Assembly (NCBI GenBank): GCA_035498405.1
Contig: DATKAE010000130.1
Location: 1-64,000 of the forward strand
Source: DATBFU01 sp035498405
Lineage (GTDB): Bacteria > Acidobacteriota > Thermoanaerobaculia > UBA5066 > Gp7-AA6
Length of the DNA stretch: 64,000 nt
Direction of reading: 5' to 3'
The notes below the pieces were generated by a model. The model was not told where the DNA came from. It saw only the letters and a list, made by a program, of their open reading frames with translations, and ran no database searches. How positions within the stretch are numbered: position 1 is the first letter of the stretch; each line of letters starts with the position of its first letter. This document shows positions 24,043-32,446 of this stretch, piece after piece. The position numbers and the translations under genes are program-made.

Positions 24043-25020
24043 ATGATCAACCGCACCCCCTTCTTTCCCTTCGTCCGGCCGCTGGCGGTCGTCGCCTTCG
24101 GCGGCAACGCCTTGCTGAGGCCCGAGGACTCGGGCACGACCACCGAACAGCTCGAGCGCGCCCGCGAGGCGGTCCGGCAGTTGTTGCCGATCCTCGGGCG
24201 CGGATTCGAGCTCGTGGTGGTGCACGGCAACGGGCCCCAGGTGGGAAACGTCCTGATTCAGGCGGAAGCGGCGGCGGATCGGATTCCGCGGCAGACACTC
24301 GACTTCTGTGTGGCCGAGACGGAGGGCTCGATCGGGTTCCTGCTGGAGGTGGCCTTCGGCAATGAGCTCCCGCGTGCCGGCTTCCGCAAGGAGGTCGTGA
24401 CGATCATCACGCAGGTCCAGGTGGATGCCGCGGACCCGGCGTTTGCGCGCCCCACCAAGCCGATCGGCCCGTTCTACGGCGCCGAGGAGGCGACGAGGAT
24501 CCAGGAGGAGACCGGCTGGCCGATGGTGGAGGACGCGGGACGCGGCTGGCGAAAGGTCGTGGCCTCCCCCAAGCCGCTCGCGATCCGAGGGGTCGAAGTG
24601 GCGGCCGCCCTCATCAACCGAGGTCATATCGTGGTTGCGGCGGGCGGCGGCGGCGTGCCGGTCGTGGTCACGGAGCAGGGAGAGATCCGGGGCGTGGAGG
24701 CGGTGATCGACAAGGACTACGCGGCGTCGATGCTCGCCGCCTCGCTGCAAGCGGACCTCTTCATCATCCTGACGGGTGTCGACCGCGTCTGGCGCGATTT
24801 CGGAAAGCCCGCGCAGACGGCCTTGCCCGAGCTCGGCGTCGAGGCGGCCCGGCAGCTGCTGGCCGAAGGCCAGTTCCCTGCCGGGAGCATGGGCCCGAAG
24901 ATCGATGCGGCCGTGCGCTTCATCGAGGCCGGCGGCCACGAGGTGCTCATTACGCGCGCGGAATCCCTCGGCGACGCCCTGGAAGGAAGGACCGGAACCC
25001 GCATTCGGGAGAAGACATGA
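24043..25020 (+). CDS. arcC: Carbamate kinase
   Basis: ArcC transfers phosphate from carbamoyl phosphate to ADP, giving ATP. The 325-residue protein shows the amino-acid-kinase features VAFGGNALL, HGNGPQVGNVL, ASPKP and AAGGGGVPVV, then DKDYAASMLA and GSMGPKIDAA. The start ATG 24043 lies 97 bases after arcA; the gap contains no recognisable hairpin with a T-run. The stop overlaps the next gene by ATGA. Confidence 0.95.
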   Translation: MINRTPFFPFVRPLAVVAFGGNALLRPEDSGTTTEQLERAREAVRQLLPILGRGFELVVVHGNGPQVGNVLIQAEAAADRIPRQTLDFCVAETEGSIGFLLEVAFGNELPRAGFRKEVVTIITQVQVDAADPAFARPTKPIGPFYGAEEATRIQEETGWPMVEDAGRGWRKVVASPKPLAIRGVEVAAALINRGHIVVAAGGGGVPVVVTEQGEIRGVEAVIDKDYAASMLAASLQADLFIILTGVDRVWRDFGKPAQTALPELGVEAARQLLAEGQFPAGSMGPKIDAAVRFIEAGGHEVLITRAESLGDALEGRTGTRIREKT

Positions 25021-25970
25021 AGCGCGACTACGTCAACGAGAACACCTGGTCCCCGGGGGAGATCGAAGATCTCCTGGAGCTGGCCGCCAAGGTCAAGAAG
25101 GACCCGAACGCCTTCCGGACGGCGCTCGCCGGCAAGACGCTGGCCATGATCTTCGAGAAGTCCTCCACGCGCACCCGCGTCTCGTTCGAGGCCGGCATGT
25201 TTCAGCTGGGCGGCATCGGAATGTTCCTCTCCTCGCGCGATCTGCAGCTCGGGCGCGGGGAGCCGATCTCCGACACGGCGCGGGTCCTTTCGCGGTACGT
25301 GGACGGGATCATGGCGCGCGTTTTTGCCCAGGCGACGGTCGACGGTCTCGCGCAGCACGCCTCGATCCCGGTCATCAACGGCCTCTCGGACCTTCTGCAT
25401 CCCTGCCAGGCCCTGGCGGACTTCCAGACGGTTCGAGAACGGTTCGGGGGCGTGCGAGGCTTTCCGCTCTGCTACGTGGGCGACGGAAACAACGTCGCCC
25501 ACAGCCTGCTCGTGACCGGCGCGAAGCTGGGTGCCCGGGTCTCCGTCGTGACGCCGAAGGGTTTCGAGCCGCGGGCAGACGTCGTCGGGTGGGCCGCCGA
25601 GGCCGCGGCGCTGACGGGAGGCGCGGTCCGAGTGACGACGTCGCTCGAGGAAGGGCTTTCCGGCGCCCGCGCCGTGTATACCGACGTCTGGGCGTCGATG
25701 GGGCAGGAGGCGGAAGCCGCCGCGCGCGTCCTGGCGTTTCGGGGCTACGCTGTCACGGCCCGCGTCTTCGGCTTGGCGGCGCCGGACGCGATCTTCCTTC
25801 ACTGCCTGCCCGCCCACCGCGGCGAAGAAGTCGAGGCGTCGGTGATCGACGGTGCCGCCTCCGCCGTCTTCGATCAGGCGGAGAATCGGCTGCATGCGCA
25901 GAAGGCGCTGCTGGTGACCCTGCTCGGCGAGGGGTCTTCGCCGGGAGTCGGCCGGGGGGCAAAGAGCTGA
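25017..25970 (+). CDS. arcB: Ornithine carbamoyltransferase (catabolic context)
   Basis: A 317-residue enzyme with the carbamoyl phosphate loop KSSTRTRVSFE (about residues 42-52), DLLHPCQALADFQT and HCLPAHRGEEV, all typical of OTCase. In the arc operon it should run phosphorolysis of citrulline to ornithine and carbamoyl phosphate. An anabolic ArgF role cannot be excluded because no other argF is visible in this window. It overlaps arcC by four bases. Confidence 0.92.
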   Translation: MKRDYVNENTWSPGEIEDLLELAAKVKKDPNAFRTALAGKTLAMIFEKSSTRTRVSFEAGMFQLGGIGMFLSSRDLQLGRGEPISDTARVLSRYVDGIMARVFAQATVDGLAQHASIPVINGLSDLLHPCQALADFQTVRERFGGVRGFPLCYVGDGNNVAHSLLVTGAKLGARVSVVTPKGFEPRADVVGWAAEAAALTGGAVRVTTSLEEGLSGARAVYTDVWASMGQEAEAAARVLAFRGYAVTARVFGLAAPDAIFLHCLPAHRGEEVEASVIDGAASAVFDQAENRLHAQKALLVTLLGEGSSPGVGRGAKS

Positions 25971-26040
25971 GGGTGCTCCGAAGCGCGTCTTCCCGATGTC
26001 TCGAGGAAGGCCTCGTGCCAGCCTCTCGGAAGAGGTCGAC

Positions 26041-27066
26041 ATGAACGAGAGGTCCGTCAGACGGTTTCGAATCTCGCGGCGGGCCGTCCTCATCGGGTCG
26101 ATCACCACTCTGGCCTTCTGTCTTTTCGCGGCCGTCTGGCTCTTTCGACCTCGTTCGGCTCCCGCCGCGCCGCGGCGCGCCGAGAATCCGCTCGCCACGG
26201 TGACGGTGGAGGAGGCGGAACTCAAGGCGGAGCCGAACTCCCGTTCTCGGTCGATCGCGTCGTTGCCGCGCGGGACGCGCGTCGCGGTTGGCGACGAGGC
26301 GGGGCTTTGGGTGCAGGCGCGGACGAAGGACGCCTCCGGGTTTCTGCCGGCCGCCTCGATCGAGCGGGACTCGGATCGTGAGACCCGCTCGCGGCGGGCG
26401 GGCACGATCCTCTCCTTCGCGCCGGTCTCGGCCGTCCTTCTCGAAGACGCCGACCTGCTCCTGGCTCCCTTCCCGATGGCGCCGCGCGCCGGCCGGCTGG
26501 AGAAGGGCACCACGATCCGAATCCACTCGGTCGATCACGCCTACTACGCCTTGAGGGGGCCCGACGGCGGCCTCGCCTTCGTCGACTCGGCGAAGGTCGA
26601 CGTCATCCCGCCGGATCCTCAGCGTCCCGTAATCGAGCCCGCCAAGGAGCGCGCCCTGAAGGATCTTGCCGTCACCGAGCTCATCGGTCCTCTGCCGCTG
26701 GCAAGCGCAGAGGCGCCCCCTCCGACCCCGGCTGCCGGGTCCTCGGGCGCTGCGCCGGCCGGCGCGAGGCCGGACCTGCGCTCCGCGGAAGAACCACTCG
26801 AGCCGGCCGCCCTCCTGTCCCGGGTGGACCCGATCTATCCCGACGCGGCCCGCCGCGCGGGCGCTCAAGGCACGGTCGTGCTCGAGGTCGTGATCGGGGC
26901 GGACGGGCGCGTCGTGCGGGCGGACGTGCTCAAGGGGTTGCCTTTCGGGCTCGCGGAGGCGGCCGCGGATGCCGTGCGGCGGTGGCAGTATCGACCGGCC
27001 CGGGGGCGCGCGGGCCCGATCGCCTCCCGCAAGGAGGTCCGTATCGAGTTCCGCCTGCGCTCATAG
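26041..27066 (+). CDS. SH3-like/TonB C-terminal domain protein (energy transducer)
   Basis: A 341-residue inner membrane protein. A single helix lies at about 16-36 after a basic start. Two SH3-like modules are likely at about 55-105 and 130-190 (GTRVAVGDEAGLWVQAR, GTTIRIHSVDHAYYAL). A Pro/Ala-rich linker follows to about 255. The C-terminal TonB domain reads VDPIYPDAARRAGAQGTVVLEVVI...AVRRWQYRPA. TonB-type proteins pass ion-gradient energy to outer membrane receptors. Bacterial SH3 modules before the TonB domain are unusual and suggest peptidoglycan binding on the way to the outer membrane. No exbBD is nearby. It stands 70 bases after arcB. Confidence 0.78.
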   Translation: MNERSVRRFRISRRAVLIGSITTLAFCLFAAVWLFRPRSAPAAPRRAENPLATVTVEEAELKAEPNSRSRSIASLPRGTRVAVGDEAGLWVQARTKDASGFLPAASIERDSDRETRSRRAGTILSFAPVSAVLLEDADLLLAPFPMAPRAGRLEKGTTIRIHSVDHAYYALRGPDGGLAFVDSAKVDVIPPDPQRPVIEPAKERALKDLAVTELIGPLPLASAEAPPPTPAAGSSGAAPAGARPDLRSAEEPLEPAALLSRVDPIYPDAARRAGAQGTVVLEVVIGADGRVVRADVLKGLPFGLAEAAADAVRRWQYRPARGRAGPIASRKEVRIEFRLRS

Positions 27067-27091
27067 GCGGCCTCGCGGCGCCGCCGAGGTC

Positions 27092-27097
27092 TATAAT
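27092..27097 (+). promoter_or_regulatory. Consensus -10 box of the FHA-GAF-cyclase gene
   Basis: A perfect TATAAT in a strongly GC-rich surrounding, 12 bases before the ATG at 27110. The predicted leader is about five bases and has no Shine-Dalgarno. Confidence 0.5.
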
Positions 27098-27109
27098 TTT
27101 TCCGCTCAG

Positions 27110-28777
27110 ATGCTGCAGATTCATTACGAGGCCGACGGCCGCTCCCAGGTCTTCAACCTCGCCGGCGAGGAGGCCACGATCGGCCGGGCGACCGACAACG
27201 ACATTGTTCTGAACGACTTTTCGGTTTCGCGACGGCATGCCTACCTGCGCCGCGAGAATGAGATCTGGGTGCTGCGGGACAACCATTCGACCAACGGGGT
27301 GCGCGTCAACGACCGGCCGATGCCCGAGTCCTCGGTTGGAGACGGCGACGAAATCACCATCGGCACGTTCCGACTCCTGGTTCGGGAGCTCGCCGAGAAG
27401 GAGACGCCGGCCTCGCCCGAGCCTGCGCTCGACTCCACCTCAACGTGCATCCGGCCGATCGCGGAGTTCAACCTGGACTTCGGGCTGGAAAAGGATGCGG
27501 TGGCGCCGGTGCCCGAGACGACCGAGAAGCGAAAGCGGGCCGCGCTCGATGTCGCTTACCGGAACAAGGTTTTCGAGATTCTCGTGCAAGTGGCCAAGAC
27601 TCTCATCTCGGCCGACGAGGTTCAGACCGTGCTCGCCAAGGTCATGGACCTCATCTTCGAGTACCTCCCGGTAGACCGGGGATTCCTCCTGCTCGAAGAG
27701 GCGGGAGGCTTGCAGCTCTCGATTACTCGCTTCAAGTCGCCCCAGCGCGCGACGACCGACGGCTCGGCTCCCTATTCCCGCACGATCGTGGACATGGTGA
27801 GGAAGAAGAAGGTGGCTGTCCTCACCTCGGATGCGCAGGTCGACGAGCGCTTTGGCGCCGAGATGTCGGTGCGCATGCAGCAGATTCGCTCGGCCATGTG
27901 CGCGCCGCTCTGGATCCGCGACTCGGTGATCGGCGTCATCCACGTGGATTCCCCCCTGCACGTCGGCACCTTCACGGAGCGGGACCTCGACCTGCTGACC
28001 GCGCTCGCCAACTTCGCGGCGGTGGCCATCGAGCGGGCCCGGCTTCACGAGCGGGTGGCCGAGGAGCGGCGGATCCGTGGCCGGCTCGAGCGATATCACT
28101 CGCCCCATGTGGTCGAAGAGATCATCGCCGACGTCGGCGCGTCGGGCGCCTTCAAGGGTGTCCGAACCGAGACGGTCACGATTCTGTTCGCCGATCTGGT
28201 CGGCTTCACCTCCTGGTCGGAGAAGATGGCGGCGGAGCCCCTGGCCCGCCTCCTGACCCGCTTCTTCACGCTTTGCTCGGACGCGGTCTTCTCTCAGGAG
28301 GGCACGATCGACAAGTTCATCGGGGATGCCGTCATGGCATTCTTCGGCGCACCGATCGACCAGCCCGACCACGCCGAGCGCGCCGTGGCGGCCGCGCTGA
28401 AGATGCGTGGCGAGGTGGAGGCGTGGAACCGCGAGCGGGCGGAGAAGGGCGAACCTCCGATCGAGGCGCGGATCGCCTTGAACACCGGCGAAGCGATCGT
28501 CGGCGAGATTGGCTCGCAGCGACGCGTGGACTACACGGTGCTGGGAAACGCCGTCAACGTGGCGGCCCGAATGGAGGAATTCGTGGCCACGGCTGGCGAC
28601 ATCGTCGTTGGTCCGGCGACGTACGAGGCGGTCCGGGGGCGATACAAAGTGGCTCGACTCGGCCACTACTCCCTGAAGGGTCTTTCCACACCGGTTCCCA
28701 TGTACAAGATCCTCGGGCAGCTCTCGCCCGAGGAGACTCTCGACGCCTCGGTGACCGCGGCGAAGACGCGCCCCTAA
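27110..28777 (+). CDS. FHA-GAF-class III adenylate/guanylate cyclase
   Basis: A 555-residue signalling protein. The FHA domain (about 5-90) has TIGRATDNDIVL, SVSRRHAYL and NHSTNGVRVN, which bind phosphothreonine. A GAF domain spans about 155-315. The class III cyclase domain (about 345-545) has the first metal Asp in ILFADLVGFTSW (near 358), the second in DKFIGDAVMAFFG (near 400), and VDYTVLGNAVNVAARM with the transition-state Asn and Arg. The product is probably cAMP. It is a soluble enzyme. The Ser/Thr kinase gene ends 18 bases away on the opposite strand, a natural source of the phosphothreonine that FHA recognises. Confidence 0.92.
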   Translation: MLQIHYEADGRSQVFNLAGEEATIGRATDNDIVLNDFSVSRRHAYLRRENEIWVLRDNHSTNGVRVNDRPMPESSVGDGDEITIGTFRLLVRELAEKETPASPEPALDSTSTCIRPIAEFNLDFGLEKDAVAPVPETTEKRKRAALDVAYRNKVFEILVQVAKTLISADEVQTVLAKVMDLIFEYLPVDRGFLLLEEAGGLQLSITRFKSPQRATTDGSAPYSRTIVDMVRKKKVAVLTSDAQVDERFGAEMSVRMQQIRSAMCAPLWIRDSVIGVIHVDSPLHVGTFTERDLDLLTALANFAAVAIERARLHERVAEERRIRGRLERYHSPHVVEEIIADVGASGAFKGVRTETVTILFADLVGFTSWSEKMAAEPLARLLTRFFTLCSDAVFSQEGTIDKFIGDAVMAFFGAPIDQPDHAERAVAAALKMRGEVEAWNRERAEKGEPPIEARIALNTGEAIVGEIGSQRRVDYTVLGNAVNVAARMEEFVATAGDIVVGPATYEAVRGRYKVARLGHYSLKGLSTPVPMYKILGQLSPEETLDASVTAAKTRP

Positions 28778-28795
28778 AAAGCGAAAGCGGTTCGC

Positions 28796-30499
28796 CTAGC
28801 CGCCCGGCGGCCGGCGCGCTTTCGCCGAGGGAGGCAACGCGGCAAAGCGGTGGTCGAGGTCCGGAGCCGCCGGCGCGAAGTCGAGACGGCGATACGCCTC
28901 GTAGAAGCGCAACGCGACGCGCGGCCGAAGGGCGTCGAGTTCCTTCTCGGCGAGCTCCTTGAGCGTGCCGGGGAGTCTGCGCCGCAGGTCTGCGGACAGG
29001 GGATCGTCCGGATAGGCGGCGACGAAGAGGCTCGCGCCCCGGGCGAGGTACATCGCCTGATTCGATTGGCGCTCGACGGGAAGCGTCGACCAGTGCTTGA
29101 CGAACCGGCGGAAGCGCTGCGCGGATTCTCCATCCATCCGCGCGGGCAGGTCCGGGACGGATTCGACCGCCTCCTCGTCCGTGGGCTCCGGGGCGGGGGA
29201 GGGATTGAGTCCCGGCTTGGCCTCGGCGGGGGCTCTGACGACGCCGGCTTCTGACGGGTCGGCGACGGTGCGGCTCGAGCCTCGCGGCGGAATCGGCGGA
29301 CTCTCGACGACGCGCGCGGCCGGAACGTCTTCCGCGGCGCCCGGCCCGGGCGCGGGCGTCGAGGGCGGCGCCGATGCGGCGAGAGCCGGCGGCGTTGGGA
29401 CCGTCTCCGGCGCGGGCCGCGGCCACCGGTGGATCATCAGGTACGTTGCCGCTGCCGCGAGCAGAATCAGCGCCGCCGCCACCGCACCGACCGGCCAGGC
29501 CGCGCGGCGGGGACCGGCGGCCACGGTGAGCGCGGCCGAGTCGCCTTCCGGCAGCTTCAGCCGCTCGAGAGCTCTTCGGAACTCTTCGGCGTCTCGGAAC
29601 CGGCGGTTGCGATTCTTCTGAAGCGCCTGTTTCAAGATGTCAGCCAGTGGCGGGCCGACCTCGGCGGGCAGGCGCGAGGTGTCGAGCGGCGGCGGCGGCG
29701 TGTGGAGATGCTGGCCGAGGTAGGCTTCCGGTGTCTCGGCCTCGAAGGGCGGGCGGCCCGTCAGCATCTCGTAGAGCACCACGCCGAACGAATAGAGATC
29801 GCTGCGGCCGTCGACCGTCTCACCGCGCGGCAGCGCCCCGGCTTGCTCGGGAGAGCAATACTTGAGCTTGCCGACGAACATCCCCGTGCTGGTCATCTGG
29901 CGCGCCTCGGCGGCCACCCGCTTCGCGATCCCGAGATCGATGATCTTCGCTCTGAGTTCTCCGCGAGCTCCTCGACGAAGCATGATGTTGTCGGGCGCGA
30001 GATCTCGGTGAACGATGCCCTGGAGGTGGATCTCGCCCAGACCCATCAGGACTTGCCTCGCCACTTCGATCGCCTGGGGCAAGGGCATGGCTCCGTTTCG
30101 GCGGATCCATTCCTCGAGCGTGACGCCGTCGATGAATTCCCACACCATGTAGAAGGAACCATCGGGCAGCCTCGAGAAATCGTAAAGGGCGGCCACATTG
30201 GGATGGCGAATCGTCGTCGCCAGCCGCGCCTCCTCCTGAAAGCGAAGGGGCTCGAGACCTTCGCCGAGTGGATCCGGTTTGGTGACCTTGATGATCCGGA
30301 TTTCATCGAGATGGATGTGGCGCGCCCGGTAGACCTGCCCCATGCCGCCTTCGGCGAGTTTGTCGAGAATCTCGTACTTGCCGTCGAGGATCTGGCCGGG
30401 CGCAAGACGCGTCGCGGCGTTGCCGCAGGACGGGCAGAAGCGGGCCTCTCTCGGCACCTCGGCGCTGCAACGCGGGCAGCGAGAGTCGGCCGTGTCCAT
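28796..30499 (-). CDS. Zinc-ribbon Ser/Thr protein kinase with membrane helix
   Basis: A 567-residue kinase. The N-terminus is a zinc ribbon (C8, C11, C22, C25). The kinase domain (about 42-305) has glycine loop EGGMGQVY, Lys71, HRDLAPDN with the catalytic Asp, DLG in place of DFG, and SPEQAG in place of APE. A membrane helix follows near 345-362, then a Pro/Ala-rich extracytoplasmic linker and a helical C-terminal domain of about 130 residues. I start at ATG 30499 because TACAAT, a -10-like box, overlaps the alternative ATG at 30508. It converges on the FHA cyclase gene with an 18-base gap. Confidence 0.9.
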   Translation of the reverse strand: MDTADSRCPRCSAEVPREARFCPSCGNAATRLAPGQILDGKYEILDKLAEGGMGQVYRARHIHLDEIRIIKVTKPDPLGEGLEPLRFQEEARLATTIRHPNVAALYDFSRLPDGSFYMVWEFIDGVTLEEWIRRNGAMPLPQAIEVARQVLMGLGEIHLQGIVHRDLAPDNIMLRRGARGELRAKIIDLGIAKRVAAEARQMTSTGMFVGKLKYCSPEQAGALPRGETVDGRSDLYSFGVVLYEMLTGRPPFEAETPEAYLGQHLHTPPPPLDTSRLPAEVGPPLADILKQALQKNRNRRFRDAEEFRRALERLKLPEGDSAALTVAAGPRRAAWPVGAVAAALILLAAAATYLMIHRWPRPAPETVPTPPALAASAPPSTPAPGPGAAEDVPAARVVESPPIPPRGSSRTVADPSEAGVVRAPAEAKPGLNPSPAPEPTDEEAVESVPDLPARMDGESAQRFRRFVKHWSTLPVERQSNQAMYLARGASLFVAAYPDDPLSADLRRRLPGTLKELAEKELDALRPRVALRFYEAYRRLDFAPAAPDLDHRFAALPPSAKARRPPGG

Positions 30500-30506
30500 C
30501 CGGGCC

Positions 30507-30512
30507 ATTGTA
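30507..30512 (-). promoter_or_regulatory. -10 box of the Ser/Thr kinase gene
   Basis: TACAAT on the minus strand ends seven bases before the ATG at 30499 and overlaps the alternative ATG at 30508. It predicts a leaderless transcript and decides the start choice. Confidence 0.45.
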
Positions 30513-30567
30513 GTCGTGACGTTCGGCGCCGCATCGCGGCGCGGATCGCCGGCGAAAGCCCTCGCCG

Positions 30568-30576
30568 TGTGAGAAT
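30568..30576 (+). promoter_or_regulatory. Extended -10 box of rdgB
   Basis: TGT then GAGAAT lies six bases before the GTG at 30583. The first transcribed base would coincide with the start codon. No Shine-Dalgarno is seen. Confidence 0.4.
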
Positions 30577-30582
30577 CGCCGC

Positions 30583-31131
30583 GTGAGGGCCCCGTGGATC
30601 CTCGTCACGTCGCGCGCGGAGAAGGCTGCGGAGGCTCGACGGATGGGCTTTACCGTCGAGCAACGGGCGATCGACGTACCCGAGCCTCAAGCGCTCGACC
30701 CTTCGGAGATCGTCGAGGCCAAGGCGCGCGCAGCATTCGAGCGCGTGGGCTCGCCGGTGCTGGTCGAGGACTCCGCCCTCGCGATCGCCGCCTGGGGAGG
30801 GTTTCCGGGAGCACTGGTGAAATGGATGGAGCAGACGATCGGACTCGAGGGAATCGCCCGGATGCTCGACGCCTTCGCAGACCGATCGGCCACGGCGATC
30901 TGCGCCGTGGCCTTCTTCGATGGGAAGAGGCTCCGGGTGGGGCGTGGCGAGACGCACGGGTCGATCGCGGCGTCTCCGCGAGGATCCGGGGGATTCGGGT
31001 GGGACCGGCTCTTCGTGCCGCAGGGCGACTCGCGAACGTTCGCGGAGATGTCGGCGGAGGAGAAGGATCAGCTCTCGCACCGCCGGCGCGCATGGGAGGC
31101 GATGGCGAGGCTCCTGCCCGACCTGCGCTGA
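30583..31131 (+). CDS. rdgB: Non-canonical purine NTP pyrophosphatase
   Basis: A 182-residue HAM1/RdgB-type pyrophosphatase that cleans XTP and dITP from the nucleotide pool. It has the N-terminal substrate segment VTSRAEKAAEARRM, ALAIAAWGGFPGALVKW after the catalytic VEDSAL, GSGGFGWDRLFVP, and EKDQLSHRRRAWEAM at the end. The usual first block (TGNxxKxxE) is modified to TSRAEKAAE. The start is GTG 30583, directly behind an extended -10 box. Confidence 0.88.
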   Translation: MRAPWILVTSRAEKAAEARRMGFTVEQRAIDVPEPQALDPSEIVEAKARAAFERVGSPVLVEDSALAIAAWGGFPGALVKWMEQTIGLEGIARMLDAFADRSATAICAVAFFDGKRLRVGRGETHGSIAASPRGSGGFGWDRLFVPQGDSRTFAEMSAEEKDQLSHRRRAWEAMARLLPDLR

Positions 31132-31158
31132 GGCTCCGTCGTCCGGCACCCTTATTTA

Positions 31159-31181
31159 GTTAGGCCATAATATTGTCTAAC
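31159..31181. promoter_or_regulatory. Operator-like inverted repeat in an AT-rich island
   Basis: GTTAG and CTAAC are perfect five-base arms separated by 13 bases with an ATAATAT core. The surrounding 31151-31200 is nearly free of G and C, in strong contrast to the rest of the window. It lies upstream of the MOSC gene and the leucine catabolism cluster, so a regulator site or promoter is likely. Confidence 0.45.
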
Positions 31182-31268
31182 CTAATTAATATTTATATAT
31201 CCGCGAATTCTACGAATTTCATTCGAAGCGACTTGGCCTCGAAACGGCGGAGTATCTTGGCGGTGCAA

Positions 31269-31985
31269 ATGGAGTTAGCGGAAGTCGTCGGCCAGCTTTC
31301 CGAGCTTCGACGCTTCCCGATCGAGCCGTTCTCCGGAGAGACCCCGAACGAGGTGGTGGTGCGGCCGGAAGGCGCGGTGGGGGATCGGGCATTCGAGCTG
31401 GTGGACGAGCGCACCTCGGAGCCGCTGACGTGGCGCACGGCCCCGGAGCTCCTGCGGTATTCGGCTCGGTTCCTCGAGGATCTCGTCATCGCCGACCTGG
31501 AAAACTGGACGCGCGTTCTCCTGCCGGACGGGCGCGAGGTTCCGGTGACGGATCCGGGATGGCTCGCCGACGTCTCGCGCCGGCTGGGCCGGCCCGTCCA
31601 GTTGCGCCGGGCGCCCGCCGGCTCGGCGCACGGGCTGCTCCATCTGATCTCCCGCCCGACGCTGCGGTTCGTCGAGCGTGTCTACGGCGCCCCGGTCGAG
31701 ACGCGCTGGCTGCGGGCGAACTTCCTGATCGATCTTTCGGGAGGAAAGGCCTTCGAGGAGGACGAGTGGGTCGGGCGTCAAATTCGCATCGGCGACGCGC
31801 TCTTTGACGTGACGGGGCCGAGTCAAGATTGCATCGCGGTCACTTCGCGAGCCGAAAAGCCCGAGGGAGATCTCTCCATGGTCGACGGACTCCTGAAGGT
31901 GCGCAGCGGGGCCCTCGGACTCACGGTGCGTGTGAGCAAGGGTCAGCGCATCCGGGTGGCCGACGCCGTTTCTCTGGTGGATTGA
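31269..31985 (+). CDS. MOSC domain protein
   Basis: A 238-residue protein with a MOSC_N beta-barrel (about 1-85: ELRRFPIEPFSGE, GAVGDRAFELVDE) and a MOSC domain (about 110-238) with GPSQDCIAVTSRAEKP, where the Cys matches the conserved cysteine that binds molybdenum cofactor or carries sulfur in this family. MOSC proteins serve molybdoenzyme sulfuration or reduce N-hydroxylated compounds. The start ATG 31269 follows GGCGGAG loosely; GTG 31263 is also possible. It heads the leucine catabolism block but has no obvious role in it. Its long AT-rich leader is unlike any other gene here. Confidence 0.8.
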   Translation: MELAEVVGQLSELRRFPIEPFSGETPNEVVVRPEGAVGDRAFELVDERTSEPLTWRTAPELLRYSARFLEDLVIADLENWTRVLLPDGREVPVTDPGWLADVSRRLGRPVQLRRAPAGSAHGLLHLISRPTLRFVERVYGAPVETRWLRANFLIDLSGGKAFEEDEWVGRQIRIGDALFDVTGPSQDCIAVTSRAEKPEGDLSMVDGLLKVRSGALGLTVRVSKGQRIRVADAVSLVD

Positions 31986-31991
31986 TAGACT
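31986..31991 (+). promoter_or_regulatory. -10 box of the B12-binding mutase subunit gene
   Basis: TAGACT overlaps the MOSC stop and ends eight bases before ATG 32000. No Shine-Dalgarno is present. Confidence 0.35.
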
Positions 31992-31999
31992 TCGCGCCG

Positions 32000-32407
32000 A
32001 TGGCGAGGCCAATCCGCGTTCTGATCGCCAAGCCGGGCCTAGACGGGCATGATCGGGGCGCAAAGGTGATCGCGCGGGCCTTGCGGGACGCCGGAATGGA
32101 GGTCATCTACTCGGGCCTCCGGCAGACACCCGCACAGATCGCCGCGGCCGCGATTCAGGAAGACGTCGACGTCGTGGGTCTCTCGATCCTATCGGGCGCG
32201 CACAACGTTCTGTTCCCGGAGATTCTGAAACTCCTCAAGGAGCGGGGGGGCGAGGACATTCTGGTCTTGGCCGGCGGGATCATCCCGGAAAAGGACATCG
32301 GCCCCTTGAAGGCGCTCGGGATTCGGGAAATCTTCTTGCCCGGGACCACCACGCAGTCGCTCGTCGACTTCATCTCTCGCGAGGCGGGCGAAAAGGTGCG
32401 AAGCTGA
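32000..32407 (+). CDS. Methylmalonyl-CoA mutase-type cobalamin-binding subunit
   Basis: A 135-residue stand-alone B12-binding domain. The cobalamin-ligating motif is KPGLDGHDRGAK (DxHxxG, His near residue 17), followed by GLSILSGAH (SxL motif) and LAGGIIP (GG motif). It equals the C-terminal part of methylmalonyl-CoA mutase and should pair with a separate large subunit, which is not in this window. Propionyl-CoA or branched-chain acyl-CoA metabolism fits the neighbouring carboxylase genes. Confidence 0.92.
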   Translation: MARPIRVLIAKPGLDGHDRGAKVIARALRDAGMEVIYSGLRQTPAQIAAAAIQEDVDVVGLSILSGAHNVLFPEILKLLKERGGEDILVLAGGIIPEKDIGPLKALGIREIFLPGTTTQSLVDFISREAGEKVRS

Positions 32408-32446
32408 AGTCGGCGCGGCCCGAGCGCGGCGGATCCCGCTGAGGCC

